Shown here: positions 1-6,312 of the stretch, in pieces
Position numbering within the stretch: position 1 is the stretch's first letter
Layout: each line of letters begins with the position of its first letter
Source: an uncultured Clostridia bacterium
GTDB taxonomy: Bacteria; Bacillota; Clostridia; Oscillospirales; Ruminococcaceae
Assembly: GCA_947629275.1 (NCBI GenBank)
Contig: CANRDG010000059.1
Coordinates: 1-11,008 of the forward strand
Direction of reading: 5' to 3'
DNA length: 11,008 nt
Notes under the pieces: generated by a model
Database searches by the model: none
What the model saw: only the letters and a program-made list of their open reading frames with translations
Told to the model about the DNA's origin: nothing
Made by a program: the position numbers and the translations under genes

Positions 1-35
1 AAAAACAACTCCGCCCTTGATATGGGACGAAGCTG
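1..35 (-). terminator. T-box regulated intrinsic terminator
   Basis: On the minus strand CAGCTTCGTCC (35-25) can pair with GGGCGGAGTTG (16-6), giving an 11-pair stem with some G-U pairs around an 8-base loop. It is followed by a run of T (5-1) that may continue past the window edge. The 5' arm shares bases 29-24 with the antiterminator, so the two folds exclude each other. That is the expected T-box switch: uncharged tRNA favours the antiterminator and read-through. Confidence 0.85.
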
Positions 36-222
36 CTCCGTGGTACCACCCAAATTGCAGAAAATTTCTGCCGCTCTGTTTCTTTAACGCAGAAGATACG
101 GCGCGGTTTGCCGCGCAGGCTCGGGAGCAGCCACCGAACCGCCTTACTGGGGCTTACACCGACCGCCCTTTCTCTGAATAAGACATCTTTCGGATAATTC
201 CGTCATCGCCATAGAAATATAT
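1..222 (-). promoter_or_regulatory. T-box riboswitch leader (tRNA-sensing), gene off left edge
   Basis: Read on the minus strand, this untranslated leader has the parts of a T-box, which senses uncharged tRNA and controls aminoacyl-tRNA synthetase or amino-acid genes in Firmicutes. The T-box core GGGTGGTACCACGG lies at 51-38. It can form the antiterminator: GGG (51-49) pairs with CCC (26-24), and ACG (41-39) with CGT (29-27), leaving the UGGUACC bulge that binds the tRNA NCCA end. A competing terminator follows. Stem I has a GA/kink-turn-like base (GGCGATGACGG at 210-200 facing CCCGAGCC at 125-118), a helix CCGAA/TTCGG (193-189 with 138-134), and the distal AGAGA...GGTGTAAGCCC element at 175-150. 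A GCGCGG/CCGCGC hairpin sits at 101-116. The specifier strand reads TGGCTGC (133-127). GCU for alanine at 131-129 is the best guess, because a purine follows it; the usual AGUA strand opposite is not seen. UGGU at 48-45 predicts discriminator base A, which fits tRNA-Ala but also many other tRNAs. Confidence 0.9.
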
Positions 223-228
223 ATATAT

Positions 229-257
229 ATTATACTACTATATCTGCCTTTTGTCAA
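229..257 (-). promoter_or_regulatory. Consensus housekeeping promoter for the T-box transcript
   Basis: The -35 box TTGACA (257-252) and the -10 box TATAAT (234-229) both match the sigma-A consensus exactly, with a 17-base spacer. Transcription should start near 222, just before the T-box Stem I. An alternating AT tract (217-231) runs from the -10 into the start region. The -35 box overlaps the last codons of the upstream transporter gene. Control of this transcript is presumably left to the T-box attenuator, since the promoter itself looks strong. Confidence 0.85.
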
Positions 258-1420
258 GGATTTTTTCTTTTTGCCAAACGCGAGCCGAAGCCGTAAGCCA
301 GCGGTATACCGACAGCGAACACTACAAGGAAGAACGGGTACGCCCCAAGCCCCGTTTTATCCGATATGAGACCGAAAACGGGCGGCATAAGCATACTGCC
401 GAGATACGCGCTTGCCATTTGCAGACCTATCACCCCTTGCGAGTTCTCTCTGCCGAAGTTGTCGGGCGTGGCGTGGGTTATCGCAGGGTACACGGGCGCG
501 CAGCCCAGCCCCGTTATAACAAGTCCCGAAAGCGCGAAAATATCTGTCGGCAGAGGAAGCATTATCATCACTATGCCTGCCGCCATTACCGCGCTTCCTA
601 TGAATATCATCTTTGTGTCGCCAAGTTTTGCAGATACAAGGCCGCTTACAAATCGTCCGACGGTTATGCCTATATAGAAAAGCGACGCGAACATTGCCGC
701 AGTTTCGGCGTTTATGCCCCTGTGGTCGGTAAGAAATGTGCTTGCCCACAGCCCTGCCGATGTCTCGGCGGCACAGTAGCAGAAAAACGCCAGAAGCACA
801 AGAGGCACGCCCTTAATTTTAAGCATTGAAAATATTCCGCCGCGAACACTTTTTGGTGTATCTGTCTCGCCCTCTCTGCCCTTCCACAGCGGCAGGCTCA
901 TAAGCAACATCGCGGTGAGTATTATCTGCAAAACGCAAACGCTCCTGTAGCCGCTCCTCCAGCCCATACCGCGCGACAGACAAAAGCTCATTATATACGG
1001 CGCAACGCTCGTGCCCACGCCCCAAAAGCAGTGCAGCCAGTTCATATGCCGCGAAGAATAATGCAGCGCAACGTAGTTGTTCAGTGCGGCGTCAACAGCC
1101 CCTGCGCCAAGCCCATAAGGCACTGCCATTACGCACAGCATAGCCATATTTTGCGATACAGAAAACCCGAACAGCGCCGCCGCGGTAAGAGCAACACTGA
1201 AAGCAGTCACCTTTCCTGCGCCTAGCTTTTTTGTAAGCCTGTCAGACATCAGGCTTGAAACTATAGTTCCTGCCGAGATTATCATGGAAAGCGTTCCTGC
1301 GAACGATGTGGGCGCGTTTATATCAAGCCGCATGGTTGGCCACGCCGCGCCGAGTATCGAATCGGGCAGACCGAGGCTTATAAACGACATATATATCACA
1401 GCCAGCAAAAATGAGAACAT
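254..1420 (-). CDS. Major facilitator superfamily (MFS) transporter
   Basis: This 388-residue inner-membrane transporter has about twelve hydrophobic segments and no signal peptide. The N-terminal helix contains SLGLPDSILGAAWP (residues 16-29), a pattern I associate with Clostridia MFS proteins related to the fucose permease group. The cytoplasmic loop between helices 2 and 3 has SDRLTKKLG (59-67), in the position of the MFS signature loop. GLGAGAVDAALNNYVALH (103-120) and NWLHCFWGVG (127-136) are also typical of that group. It is close to the usual 390-420 residues and appears intact. The substrate cannot be told from sequence; a sugar, a drug or another small solute are all possible. The ATG at 1420 follows a GGAAG ribosome site and has its own consensus promoter. 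The TGA stop overlaps the next promoter, and I see no terminator after the gene, so its transcript probably runs into the T-box leader. Confidence 0.85.
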   Translation of the reverse strand: MFSFLLAVIYMSFISLGLPDSILGAAWPTMRLDINAPTSFAGTLSMIISAGTIVSSLMSDRLTKKLGAGKVTAFSVALTAAALFGFSVSQNMAMLCVMAVPYGLGAGAVDAALNNYVALHYSSRHMNWLHCFWGVGTSVAPYIMSFCLSRGMGWRSGYRSVCVLQIILTAMLLMSLPLWKGREGETDTPKSVRGGIFSMLKIKGVPLVLLAFFCYCAAETSAGLWASTFLTDHRGINAETAAMFASLFYIGITVGRFVSGLVSAKLGDTKMIFIGSAVMAAGIVMIMLPLPTDIFALSGLVITGLGCAPVYPAITHATPDNFGRENSQGVIGLQMASAYLGSMLMPPVFGLISDKTGLGAYPFFLVVFAVGIPLAYGFGSRLAKRKNP

Positions 1421-1453
1421 AGATTTCTTCCTTTACATTTTTCATACCTAAAA

Positions 1454-1482
1454 ATTATATAATATTGCATACGTTTTGTCAA
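1454..1482 (-). promoter_or_regulatory. Consensus promoter for the MFS transporter
   Basis: TTGACA (1482-1477) and TATAAT (1459-1454) are separated by 17 bases, an exact sigma-A consensus on the minus strand. The start point should fall near 1447, giving a leader of about 27 bases that contains the GGAAG ribosome site before the ATG at 1420. Confidence 0.85.
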
Positions 1483-1489
1483 GCCTGCA

Positions 1490-1518
1490 TTGACAGAAAA
1501 GCGGCGGTATGATATACT
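1490..1518 (+). promoter_or_regulatory. Divergent promoter for the DNA alkylation repair gene
   Basis: TTGACA (1490-1495) and TATACT (1513-1518) are separated by 17 bases on the plus strand, one mismatch from consensus. The start of transcription is expected near 1525. An ATG at 1509 overlaps the -10 region, so it would not be in the mRNA. This argues that translation begins at the ATG at 1536 instead. Confidence 0.8.
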
Positions 1519-1535
1519 TATTTTTGGTGATGATA

Positions 1536-2246
1536 ATGAACGATATAAATTCCGAGATACTCTCTCTGCTGTTTGAAAGCGCCGACGAAAGCTACCGCAA
1601 ATTACAAGTATCTATTGTTCCCAACGTTTCAAAAGAAAACATAATAGGCGTGCGCTTTCCGAAAATACGCGCTCTTGCAAAAGGTTTAATTTTACGCAGC
1701 GATATTGATATTTTTCTTAAAAGTACGCCGCACAAATACTACGATGAAAATAACCTGCACGCTGCTATTATAGCACTTACCAAAGACTTTGACAAGTGCG
1801 TTTTGCAGGTGGAGGAGTTTTTGCCGTATATAGATAACTGGGCTACCTGCGACACGCTCTCTCCGAAAGTGTTCGCAAAGCAGCCGCAAAAGTTGTTGCA
1901 CTACATTGACAAGTGGCTTCTGTCCGAAAAAGTGTACACCATACGTTTTGGGGTAAATATGCTTATGAAGCACTTTCTGGGTGAGCGTTTTGAAAGCGTG
2001 TATACCGACAAAGTTGCTGCTATACGCCATGACGATTACTATGTAAAAATGTCGATCGCGTGGTATTTTGCAACGGCTCTTACCAAGCAGTACGACACCG
2101 CTGTAACATACATAGAAAACCGCACGCTTGACACATGGACACACAATAAAGCTATACAAAAAGCCATAGAGAGCCGCCTTATTGACGATGACAAAAAGGC
2201 GTATCTTCGCAGCCTGAAAATAAGTAAAAATAGAAGCCGCAACTAA
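1536..2246 (+). CDS. AlkD-like DNA alkylation repair protein (DNA glycosylase)
   Basis: This 236-residue protein belongs to the all-helical, HEAT-like repeat DNA alkylation repair family (AlkD type). These cytoplasmic enzymes remove alkylated purines from DNA for base-excision repair. Family patterns are GVRFPKIRALAK (38-49), HKYYDENNLHAAII (66-79), DNWATCD (100-106), RFGVNMLMKHFL (137-148), YYVKMSIAW (168-176) and NKAIQKAIESR near the C-terminus. The WxxxD of DNWATCD (W102, D106), R137 and W176 match in order and spacing the Trp, Asp, Arg and Trp that contact the damaged nucleotide in Bacillus AlkD. Length is normal and nothing is broken. The ATG at 1536 is chosen because it lies 5 bases after GGTGA (1526-1530) and downstream of the predicted transcription start; the in-frame ATG at 1509 overlaps the -10 box, and ATG 1530 overlaps the ribosome site. 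The gene is monocistronic and ends in a terminator. No sign of an SOS or Ada-type operator was seen. Confidence 0.88.
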   Translation: MNDINSEILSLLFESADESYRKLQVSIVPNVSKENIIGVRFPKIRALAKGLILRSDIDIFLKSTPHKYYDENNLHAAIIALTKDFDKCVLQVEEFLPYIDNWATCDTLSPKVFAKQPQKLLHYIDKWLLSEKVYTIRFGVNMLMKHFLGERFESVYTDKVAAIRHDDYYVKMSIAWYFATALTKQYDTAVTYIENRTLDTWTHNKAIQKAIESRLIDDDKKAYLRSLKISKNRSRN

Positions 2247-2259
2247 CTGCGGCTTTTTT
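2234..2259. terminator. Shared bidirectional terminator between convergent genes
   Basis: AAGCCGCA (2234-2241) and TGCGGCTT (2248-2255) form a perfect 8-pair stem with a 6-base loop (2242-2247). On the plus strand it runs into TTTTTT (2254-2259), a strong intrinsic terminator for the repair gene. On the minus strand it is followed by CTATTTTTAC, a weaker U-rich tract that can end the ATPase operon. Both genes' stop codons lie in or at the edge of the loop. Confidence 0.85.
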
Positions 2260-2857
2260 GTGCCTTGATGACTTTGAGCCGCGAAAACTCCTCGCGCTCT
2301 TTTTCCTCCAGCGAATCAGCAATAAACTTTACCGTGTGTTCGCTGTCGGGGATAATTATATTTTTAAGCGCGTTTGCCCTGCGCTGGGTCTTCTTTATGG
2401 CGATCGCCAGCCTGTATACGCTGTTTTCAACCTGCGCCAAAGTGGCGGTTATCTCTTTTACCTTGCAAAACGCTATATAAGCCTTGTCAAGCTGCGAATT
2501 TGTATACGAAAGGCTGTAGCACATCTGCGGCCTAGGCTGCGCTATTTCAACGCACGGCAGCTGCACGCCCATAACGTTTTTATAGCTTATCTCAAAGCTG
2601 TTGTCAACGGGCATTCTTTCAGCAACAGGCGATACAACGCCCATGGTTATGTTTGCAAGCTGCAAAGCCTCATACGCGTCGCCGTACACCTGCTCTATCG
2701 TTCCGCGAAGCCTCTCTGCGCTGTCAATAAGCGACATAAGCTCGCGTATAAGTATGTTGCGCTTTCTGTCCAAAAGCTCATAGCCGAGCTTTGCAAGTGA
2801 AAGCGTTTTTTTGGTGTTTATAAGGTTGCCCTTTGTGGCAAACACCTGCCCTGCCAT
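2243..2857 (-). CDS. atpD: V-type ATP synthase subunit D (central rotor stalk)
   Basis: Subunit D (NtpD in Enterococcus numbering) is the central rotor shaft of the V-type ATPase. Its two long helices form a coiled coil inside the A3B3 head, and it works with subunit F to pass rotation to the membrane ring. The protein has 204 residues, within the usual 200-215. The N-terminal part (about 8-60) is a helix with spaced Leu/Ile, KKTLSLAKLGYELLDRKR being the family's opening pattern. A middle globular segment (about 65-125) follows, then a second long helix (about 125-200) rich in Lys, Arg and Glu. Start ATG 2857 sits 8 bases after a full AGGAGG site (2871-2866). It is the last gene of the operon, 15 bases after the small membrane protein gene. 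It ends with TAG (2245-2243) within the loop of the shared terminator. Confidence 0.93.
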   Translation of the reverse strand: MAGQVFATKGNLINTKKTLSLAKLGYELLDRKRNILIRELMSLIDSAERLRGTIEQVYGDAYEALQLANITMGVVSPVAERMPVDNSFEISYKNVMGVQLPCVEIAQPRPQMCYSLSYTNSQLDKAYIAFCKVKEITATLAQVENSVYRLAIAIKKTQRRANALKNIIIPDSEHTVKFIADSLEEKEREEFSRLKVIKAQKSRS

Positions 2858-2872
2858 AAGCCTTTCCTCCTA

Positions 2873-3085
2873 TCATTTAAAAGTATACGCCATTATAAGC
2901 CATATGCCTGCCCAAACAAGCGCCGCAGCAGCTGCTATTACAAGCCAGAAGACAGTTGCTCTCTTGCGCAGTTTTTCGGTATCTTCGTTTTTCTGTGCCT
3001 TTTTACTAACGCCGCGTATCTTGCCAAGCAGCATATTTAAAAGTATTATGCCTGCTATCGGCACTATAAGGTACAGATATTTCAT
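2873..3085 (-). CDS. Small two-helix membrane protein within the V-ATPase operon, unknown function
   Basis: I do not recognise a family for this 70-residue protein. Two hydrophobic helices are visible (about 3-20 and 43-67, the second Ala-rich with Trp47, Trp58 and Trp62). They are separated by a strongly basic, polar loop (22-42, with nine Lys/Arg against three acidic residues). The positive-inside rule places this loop in the cytoplasm, with both termini outside. The ATG overlaps the atpB stop as ATGA (a 4-base overlap), which suggests translational coupling. A GGAG site (3096-3093) 7 bases upstream, inside atpB, supports real translation. It ends 15 bases before atpD. The position argues for a job linked to the ATPase, such as assembly or stability of the membrane sector or an accessory subunit, but that is inference. 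An unrelated hitchhiker gene is possible. Confidence 0.75.
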   Translation of the reverse strand: MKYLYLIVPIAGIILLNMLLGKIRGVSKKAQKNEDTEKLRKRATVFWLVIAAAAALVWAGIWLIMAYTFK

Positions 3086-4488
3086 GCCTGCTCTCCGAAC
3101 GCTTCTTTAGCCTTTTCGGGCGAGTAGTATTTCTTTATATGCTCATCGTCAACACGCTCGAGCTCGGACTTCGGCAGCGTAGAAAGCAGCAGCCAACCAA
3201 GATCCAAAGTCTGATCTATGGTGCGATCCTCGTCAAACGACTGCGACAGAAAATGCTTTTCAAAAAGCTTACCGAAGCCTAAATAGTCTTTATCCGTCTG
3301 CGAAAGCTCTTCCTCACCTATTACAGATGCCAAAGCCCTTGCATCCTGCACCTTTGCATACGATGCGAACAGCTGATTTGACAGCATAGAATGGTCTTCC
3401 CTTGTGAAGCCCTCGCCTATGCCGTCTTTCATAAGTCTTGAAAGCGACGGCAGCACAGACACAGGCGGATATACGCCCGTCTGGTCAAGTCCCCTGTCTA
3501 AAACTATCTGACCCTCTGTTATATATCCCGTAAGGTCGGGAACGGGGTGGGTTATGTCGTCGTTGGGCATGGTAAGTATGGGTATCTGCGTTACAGAACC
3601 CTCCGCACCCTTTATTATGCCTGCTCTTTCGTAAAGCGATGCAAAGTCGGAGTACAGATAGCCGGGGAAGCCCTTTCTGCCGGGGATCTCGCCCTTTGAA
3701 GACGAAAACTCTCTGACCGCCTCGGCATACGAAGTCATATCGGTAAGTATTACGAGTATGTGCATATTGTGCTCAAACGCCAGATATTCGGCAGCTGTAA
3801 GGGCGCACCTCGGGGTGAGTATCCTCTCGATTATCGGGTCGTTTGAAAGATTAAGAAACATTACCGTTCTCTGCAATGCCCCCGACTCCTCAAAACTGCG
3901 CTTAAAGTAATCGGCAACGTCGTTTTTAACGCCCATTGCACCGAACACCACGGCAAAGTCCTTGCCGCTCTCGTCTGCAATTTTAGCCTGCTTTACTATC
4001 TGCACCGCAAGCTTGTTGTGTGAAAGTCCCGAGCCTGAAAATATCGGCAGCTTCTGACCCCTTATCAAAGTTGCAAGCGCGTCTATTGAGGATATGCCCG
4101 TGTTTATATAGTTTCTCGGGTATGTTCTGTAAACGGGGTTGAGAGGCTTGCCGTTTATGTCTGCATACTTTTCCGCGAGAATGTTTCCCAGCCCGTCAAT
4201 AGGCTTGCCTGCGCCGCTGAATATCCTGCCGAGCATTTCGGTAGACAGCGCAAGTTCCATAGGCTTGCCCTCAAACTGCGTTTCGGTATTTTCAAGAGAA
4301 AGTCCGCTTGTGCCCTCAAACACCTGCAAAACAGCCTTGTCCTCGCTTACCTCTACAACTCTTGCAAGTCTTTGTGTACCGTCGTCAAGCTTTATTTTTG
4401 CCATTTCGTCATAGCCTATGCCCGAAACGCCCTCCAGCGCAACGAGCGGTCCGTTTATCTGACTTAGACCTATATATTTTACAGTCAT
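3082..4488 (-). CDS. atpB: V-type ATP synthase subunit B (regulatory, non-catalytic head subunit)
   Basis: Subunit B alternates with A in the A3B3 head and completes the nucleotide sites without catalysing hydrolysis. The 468 residues match the usual 455-470. The N-terminal beta barrel (about 1-75) begins with YIGLSQINGPLVALEGVSG. In the nucleotide-binding domain the degenerate P-loop position reads LPIFSGSGLSHNKLAVQI, without the GKT of a true Walker A motif, as expected for B. The usual SGSGLPHN is SGSGLSHN here, a mild substitution. LPSLSRLMKDGIGEG and the DMTSYAEAVREFSSSKGEIPGR region are hallmark B-type sequences. The C-terminal helical domain is complete. Start ATG 4488 lies downstream of AAAGGAG, 21 bases after atpA. 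Its TGA overlaps the ATG of the following small gene. Confidence 0.96.
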   Translation of the reverse strand: MTVKYIGLSQINGPLVALEGVSGIGYDEMAKIKLDDGTQRLARVVEVSEDKAVLQVFEGTSGLSLENTETQFEGKPMELALSTEMLGRIFSGAGKPIDGLGNILAEKYADINGKPLNPVYRTYPRNYINTGISSIDALATLIRGQKLPIFSGSGLSHNKLAVQIVKQAKIADESGKDFAVVFGAMGVKNDVADYFKRSFEESGALQRTVMFLNLSNDPIIERILTPRCALTAAEYLAFEHNMHILVILTDMTSYAEAVREFSSSKGEIPGRKGFPGYLYSDFASLYERAGIIKGAEGSVTQIPILTMPNDDITHPVPDLTGYITEGQIVLDRGLDQTGVYPPVSVLPSLSRLMKDGIGEGFTREDHSMLSNQLFASYAKVQDARALASVIGEEELSQTDKDYLGFGKLFEKHFLSQSFDEDRTIDQTLDLGWLLLSTLPKSELERVDDEHIKKYYSPEKAKEAFGEQA

Positions 4489-4509
4489 TGTAAATGCTCC
4501 TTTCGGCTG

Positions 4510-6294
4510 TCAGACATGAGTTCTCAGCCTGTCAAAGGTCTGCACCATATCTCTCTGATATTCGTCGAACATCTCGGGCTTGTCGTTGGGTATATCGTAC
4601 TTGACTTTTATAAGCTTTTCAAACCAGCCCGTCGCCGTAATATCCGCAACGCTTATGCCGCTTGCAACAGCCTCTTTTGCCAAGCTGTACAAAAGAAGAA
4701 TGGTCTTCATCATAAGGTACTGCTTTTTCAGCGGCACGAACGTATCATCGGGGTGGTATGCGTTTTGCTGCAAAAAGCCTACCCTTACAACTCTTGCCGT
4801 CTCGATAAGCACCTTCTGATCGTCGGGAAGAATATCCGAACCCATGAGTTTTACTATCTCCATAAGGTTTGTTTCTTCTACCAGAATATTTGAAAGCTGC
4901 TGACGCGCGCTCATAAAGTCGGGCGCGATGTTTGTGTTGTAATACTCGGCAAGGTCGTCGGAGTATTCAGAATAGCTTAAATTCCAGTTTATTGCAGGGT
5001 AATGCCTTGCATACGCCAGCGACTTGTCAAGCGCCCAGAAGCAGCGCACAAATCTTTTGGTGTTCTGCGTTACGGGTTCAGAAAAGTCAGAGCCCTGCGG
5101 AGATACCGCGCCTATTACAGTTACCGAGCCTTCCTTTCCGCAAAGAGCCTTTACATAACCTGCTCTTTCGTAAAACTGCGAAAGCCTTGACGGCAGATAC
5201 GCAGGGAAACCCTCTTCGGCAGGCATTTCTTCAAGTCTGCCCGAAATTTCTCTTAAAGCCTCAGCCCAGCGCGAAGTGGAATCCGCCATTATCGCGGTGT
5301 GGTAGCCCATGTCTCTGTAGTATTCCGCCAAAGTTATGCCCGTGTAAATAGAAGCCTCTCTTGCCGCCACAGGCATATTCGAGGTATTCGCTATGTGTAT
5401 AGTTCTTTCTGTAAGAGGTCTGTTGGTCTTCGGGTCAATAAGCTCCGAAAATTCCTCCAAAACCTGAGTCATCTCGTTGCCGCGCTCGCCGCAGCCGATG
5501 TACACGATTATGTCTGCATCGCACCATTTTGCCAGCTGATGCTGTGTCATAGTCTTGCCCGTGCCGAAACCGCCCGGTATAGCAGCCGCGCCGCCCTTCG
5601 CAACGGGCACTACAGTATCTATTATCCTCTGACCCGTTATAAGCGGCATATTCGCAGGCAGCCTTTCTGCAACGGGTCTCGCAGTCCTTATAGGCCACTT
5701 CTGGCACAGAGTAAGAGCCGTTTCTTTGCCGCCGACTTCTATCTTTACCACCGTATCATTGACTTTATACTTGCCATTCGGGGCAGCATAAGTCACTTTG
5801 CCCTCTTTTATATTTGGTGTAAGCATACACTTGTGGGTTATCAGCGGTGTTTCGGGGCAGGTAGCATATATCTCGCCTGCTCTAAGCGTGTCGCCGACCT
5901 TTACACATACCGTAACATCGTATTCCTTTTCGGTATCTATCGGCGCGACCGCAATGCCGTCTTCTATGAAAGCTCCCTTTCCGTTTGCTCCCATAGCTGC
6001 AAGAGGTCTTTGTATACCGTCAAATATGTTCGATATTATCCCCGGTCCCAGCGTAACTTCCATAGGCGCGCCCGTGCTTTCTACCGGTTCGCCCGGCATA
6101 AGTCCGCCCGTGCCCTCGTACACCTGTATCGTGGTAAAATCGGCGCTCACGCCTATCACCTCGCCGATAAGGCGCTTTTTGCCCACATACACCATTTCCA
6201 TCATCTGAAAGTCCTTTGTGTCCTTTACCTTCACAACAGGCCCGTTGACGGAATATATACTGTTCGTTTTTACATCTGCATTTACAGTGTTCAA
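4510..6294 (-). CDS. atpA: V-type ATP synthase subunit A (catalytic)
   Basis: Subunit A carries the catalytic nucleotide sites of the V-type ATPase head. Residue numbers here count from the upstream GTG at 6303. The N-terminal barrel starts with IYSVNGPVVKV (16-26), followed by the bulge domain special to V/A-type A subunits (roughly 110-200). The Walker A motif is GGFGTGKT (244-251), the catalytic glutamate region is GCGERGNE (270-277), and the Walker B region is AIMADSTSRWAEALRE (337-352). The DELSEED-like C-terminal helical domain is complete. About 594-597 residues is normal (about 580-600). There is no ATG start. GTG 6303 directly touches AGGAG (6307-6303), too close for ribosome binding, whereas TTG 6294 lies 8 bases after that site, so I place the start there. 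GTG 6303 is the alternative and changes only three residues. It lies 18 bases after atpE and 21 before atpB. Confidence 0.96.
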   Translation of the reverse strand: MNTVNADVKTNSIYSVNGPVVKVKDTKDFQMMEMVYVGKKRLIGEVIGVSADFTTIQVYEGTGGLMPGEPVESTGAPMEVTLGPGIISNIFDGIQRPLAAMGANGKGAFIEDGIAVAPIDTEKEYDVTVCVKVGDTLRAGEIYATCPETPLITHKCMLTPNIKEGKVTYAAPNGKYKVNDTVVKIEVGGKETALTLCQKWPIRTARPVAERLPANMPLITGQRIIDTVVPVAKGGAAAIPGGFGTGKTMTQHQLAKWCDADIIVYIGCGERGNEMTQVLEEFSELIDPKTNRPLTERTIHIANTSNMPVAAREASIYTGITLAEYYRDMGYHTAIMADSTSRWAEALREISGRLEEMPAEEGFPAYLPSRLSQFYERAGYVKALCGKEGSVTVIGAVSPQGSDFSEPVTQNTKRFVRCFWALDKSLAYARHYPAINWNLSYSEYSDDLAEYYNTNIAPDFMSARQQLSNILVEETNLMEIVKLMGSDILPDDQKVLIETARVVRVGFLQQNAYHPDDTFVPLKKQYLMMKTILLLYSLAKEAVASGISVADITATGWFEKLIKVKYDIPNDKPEMFDEYQRDMVQTFDRLRTHV

Positions 6295-6312
6295 CGTTTT
6301 CACTCCTATCGG

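Noticed and set aside
57..71. Near-perfect inverted repeat GCAGAAA-A-TTTCTGC as an independent terminator
   Set aside because: The one-base loop is not physically possible without opening pairs, and no T run follows. It lies within the T-box leader and is best read as part of its linker structure.
217..231. AT dinucleotide tract as a repeat element or origin
   Set aside because: It is only about seven units long and lies between the -10 box and the start point of a clear promoter. No DnaA boxes or repeated units accompany it.
251..829. Long open frames on the plus strand opposite the MFS transporter
   Set aside because: They are antisense to an intact, family-matching membrane protein. Their translations are basic and low in structure with no motif, and they have no promoter or ribosome site.
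254..1420. The idea that the T-box regulates the MFS transporter
   Set aside because: The T-box lies downstream of the transporter on the same strand and has its own promoter, so its target is the next gene to the left.
2873..3085. Assigning the small membrane protein to NtpH, F-type AtpI or Vma21
   Set aside because: Only length and helix count agree. No shared motif is visible and the position in the operon differs, so no name is justified.
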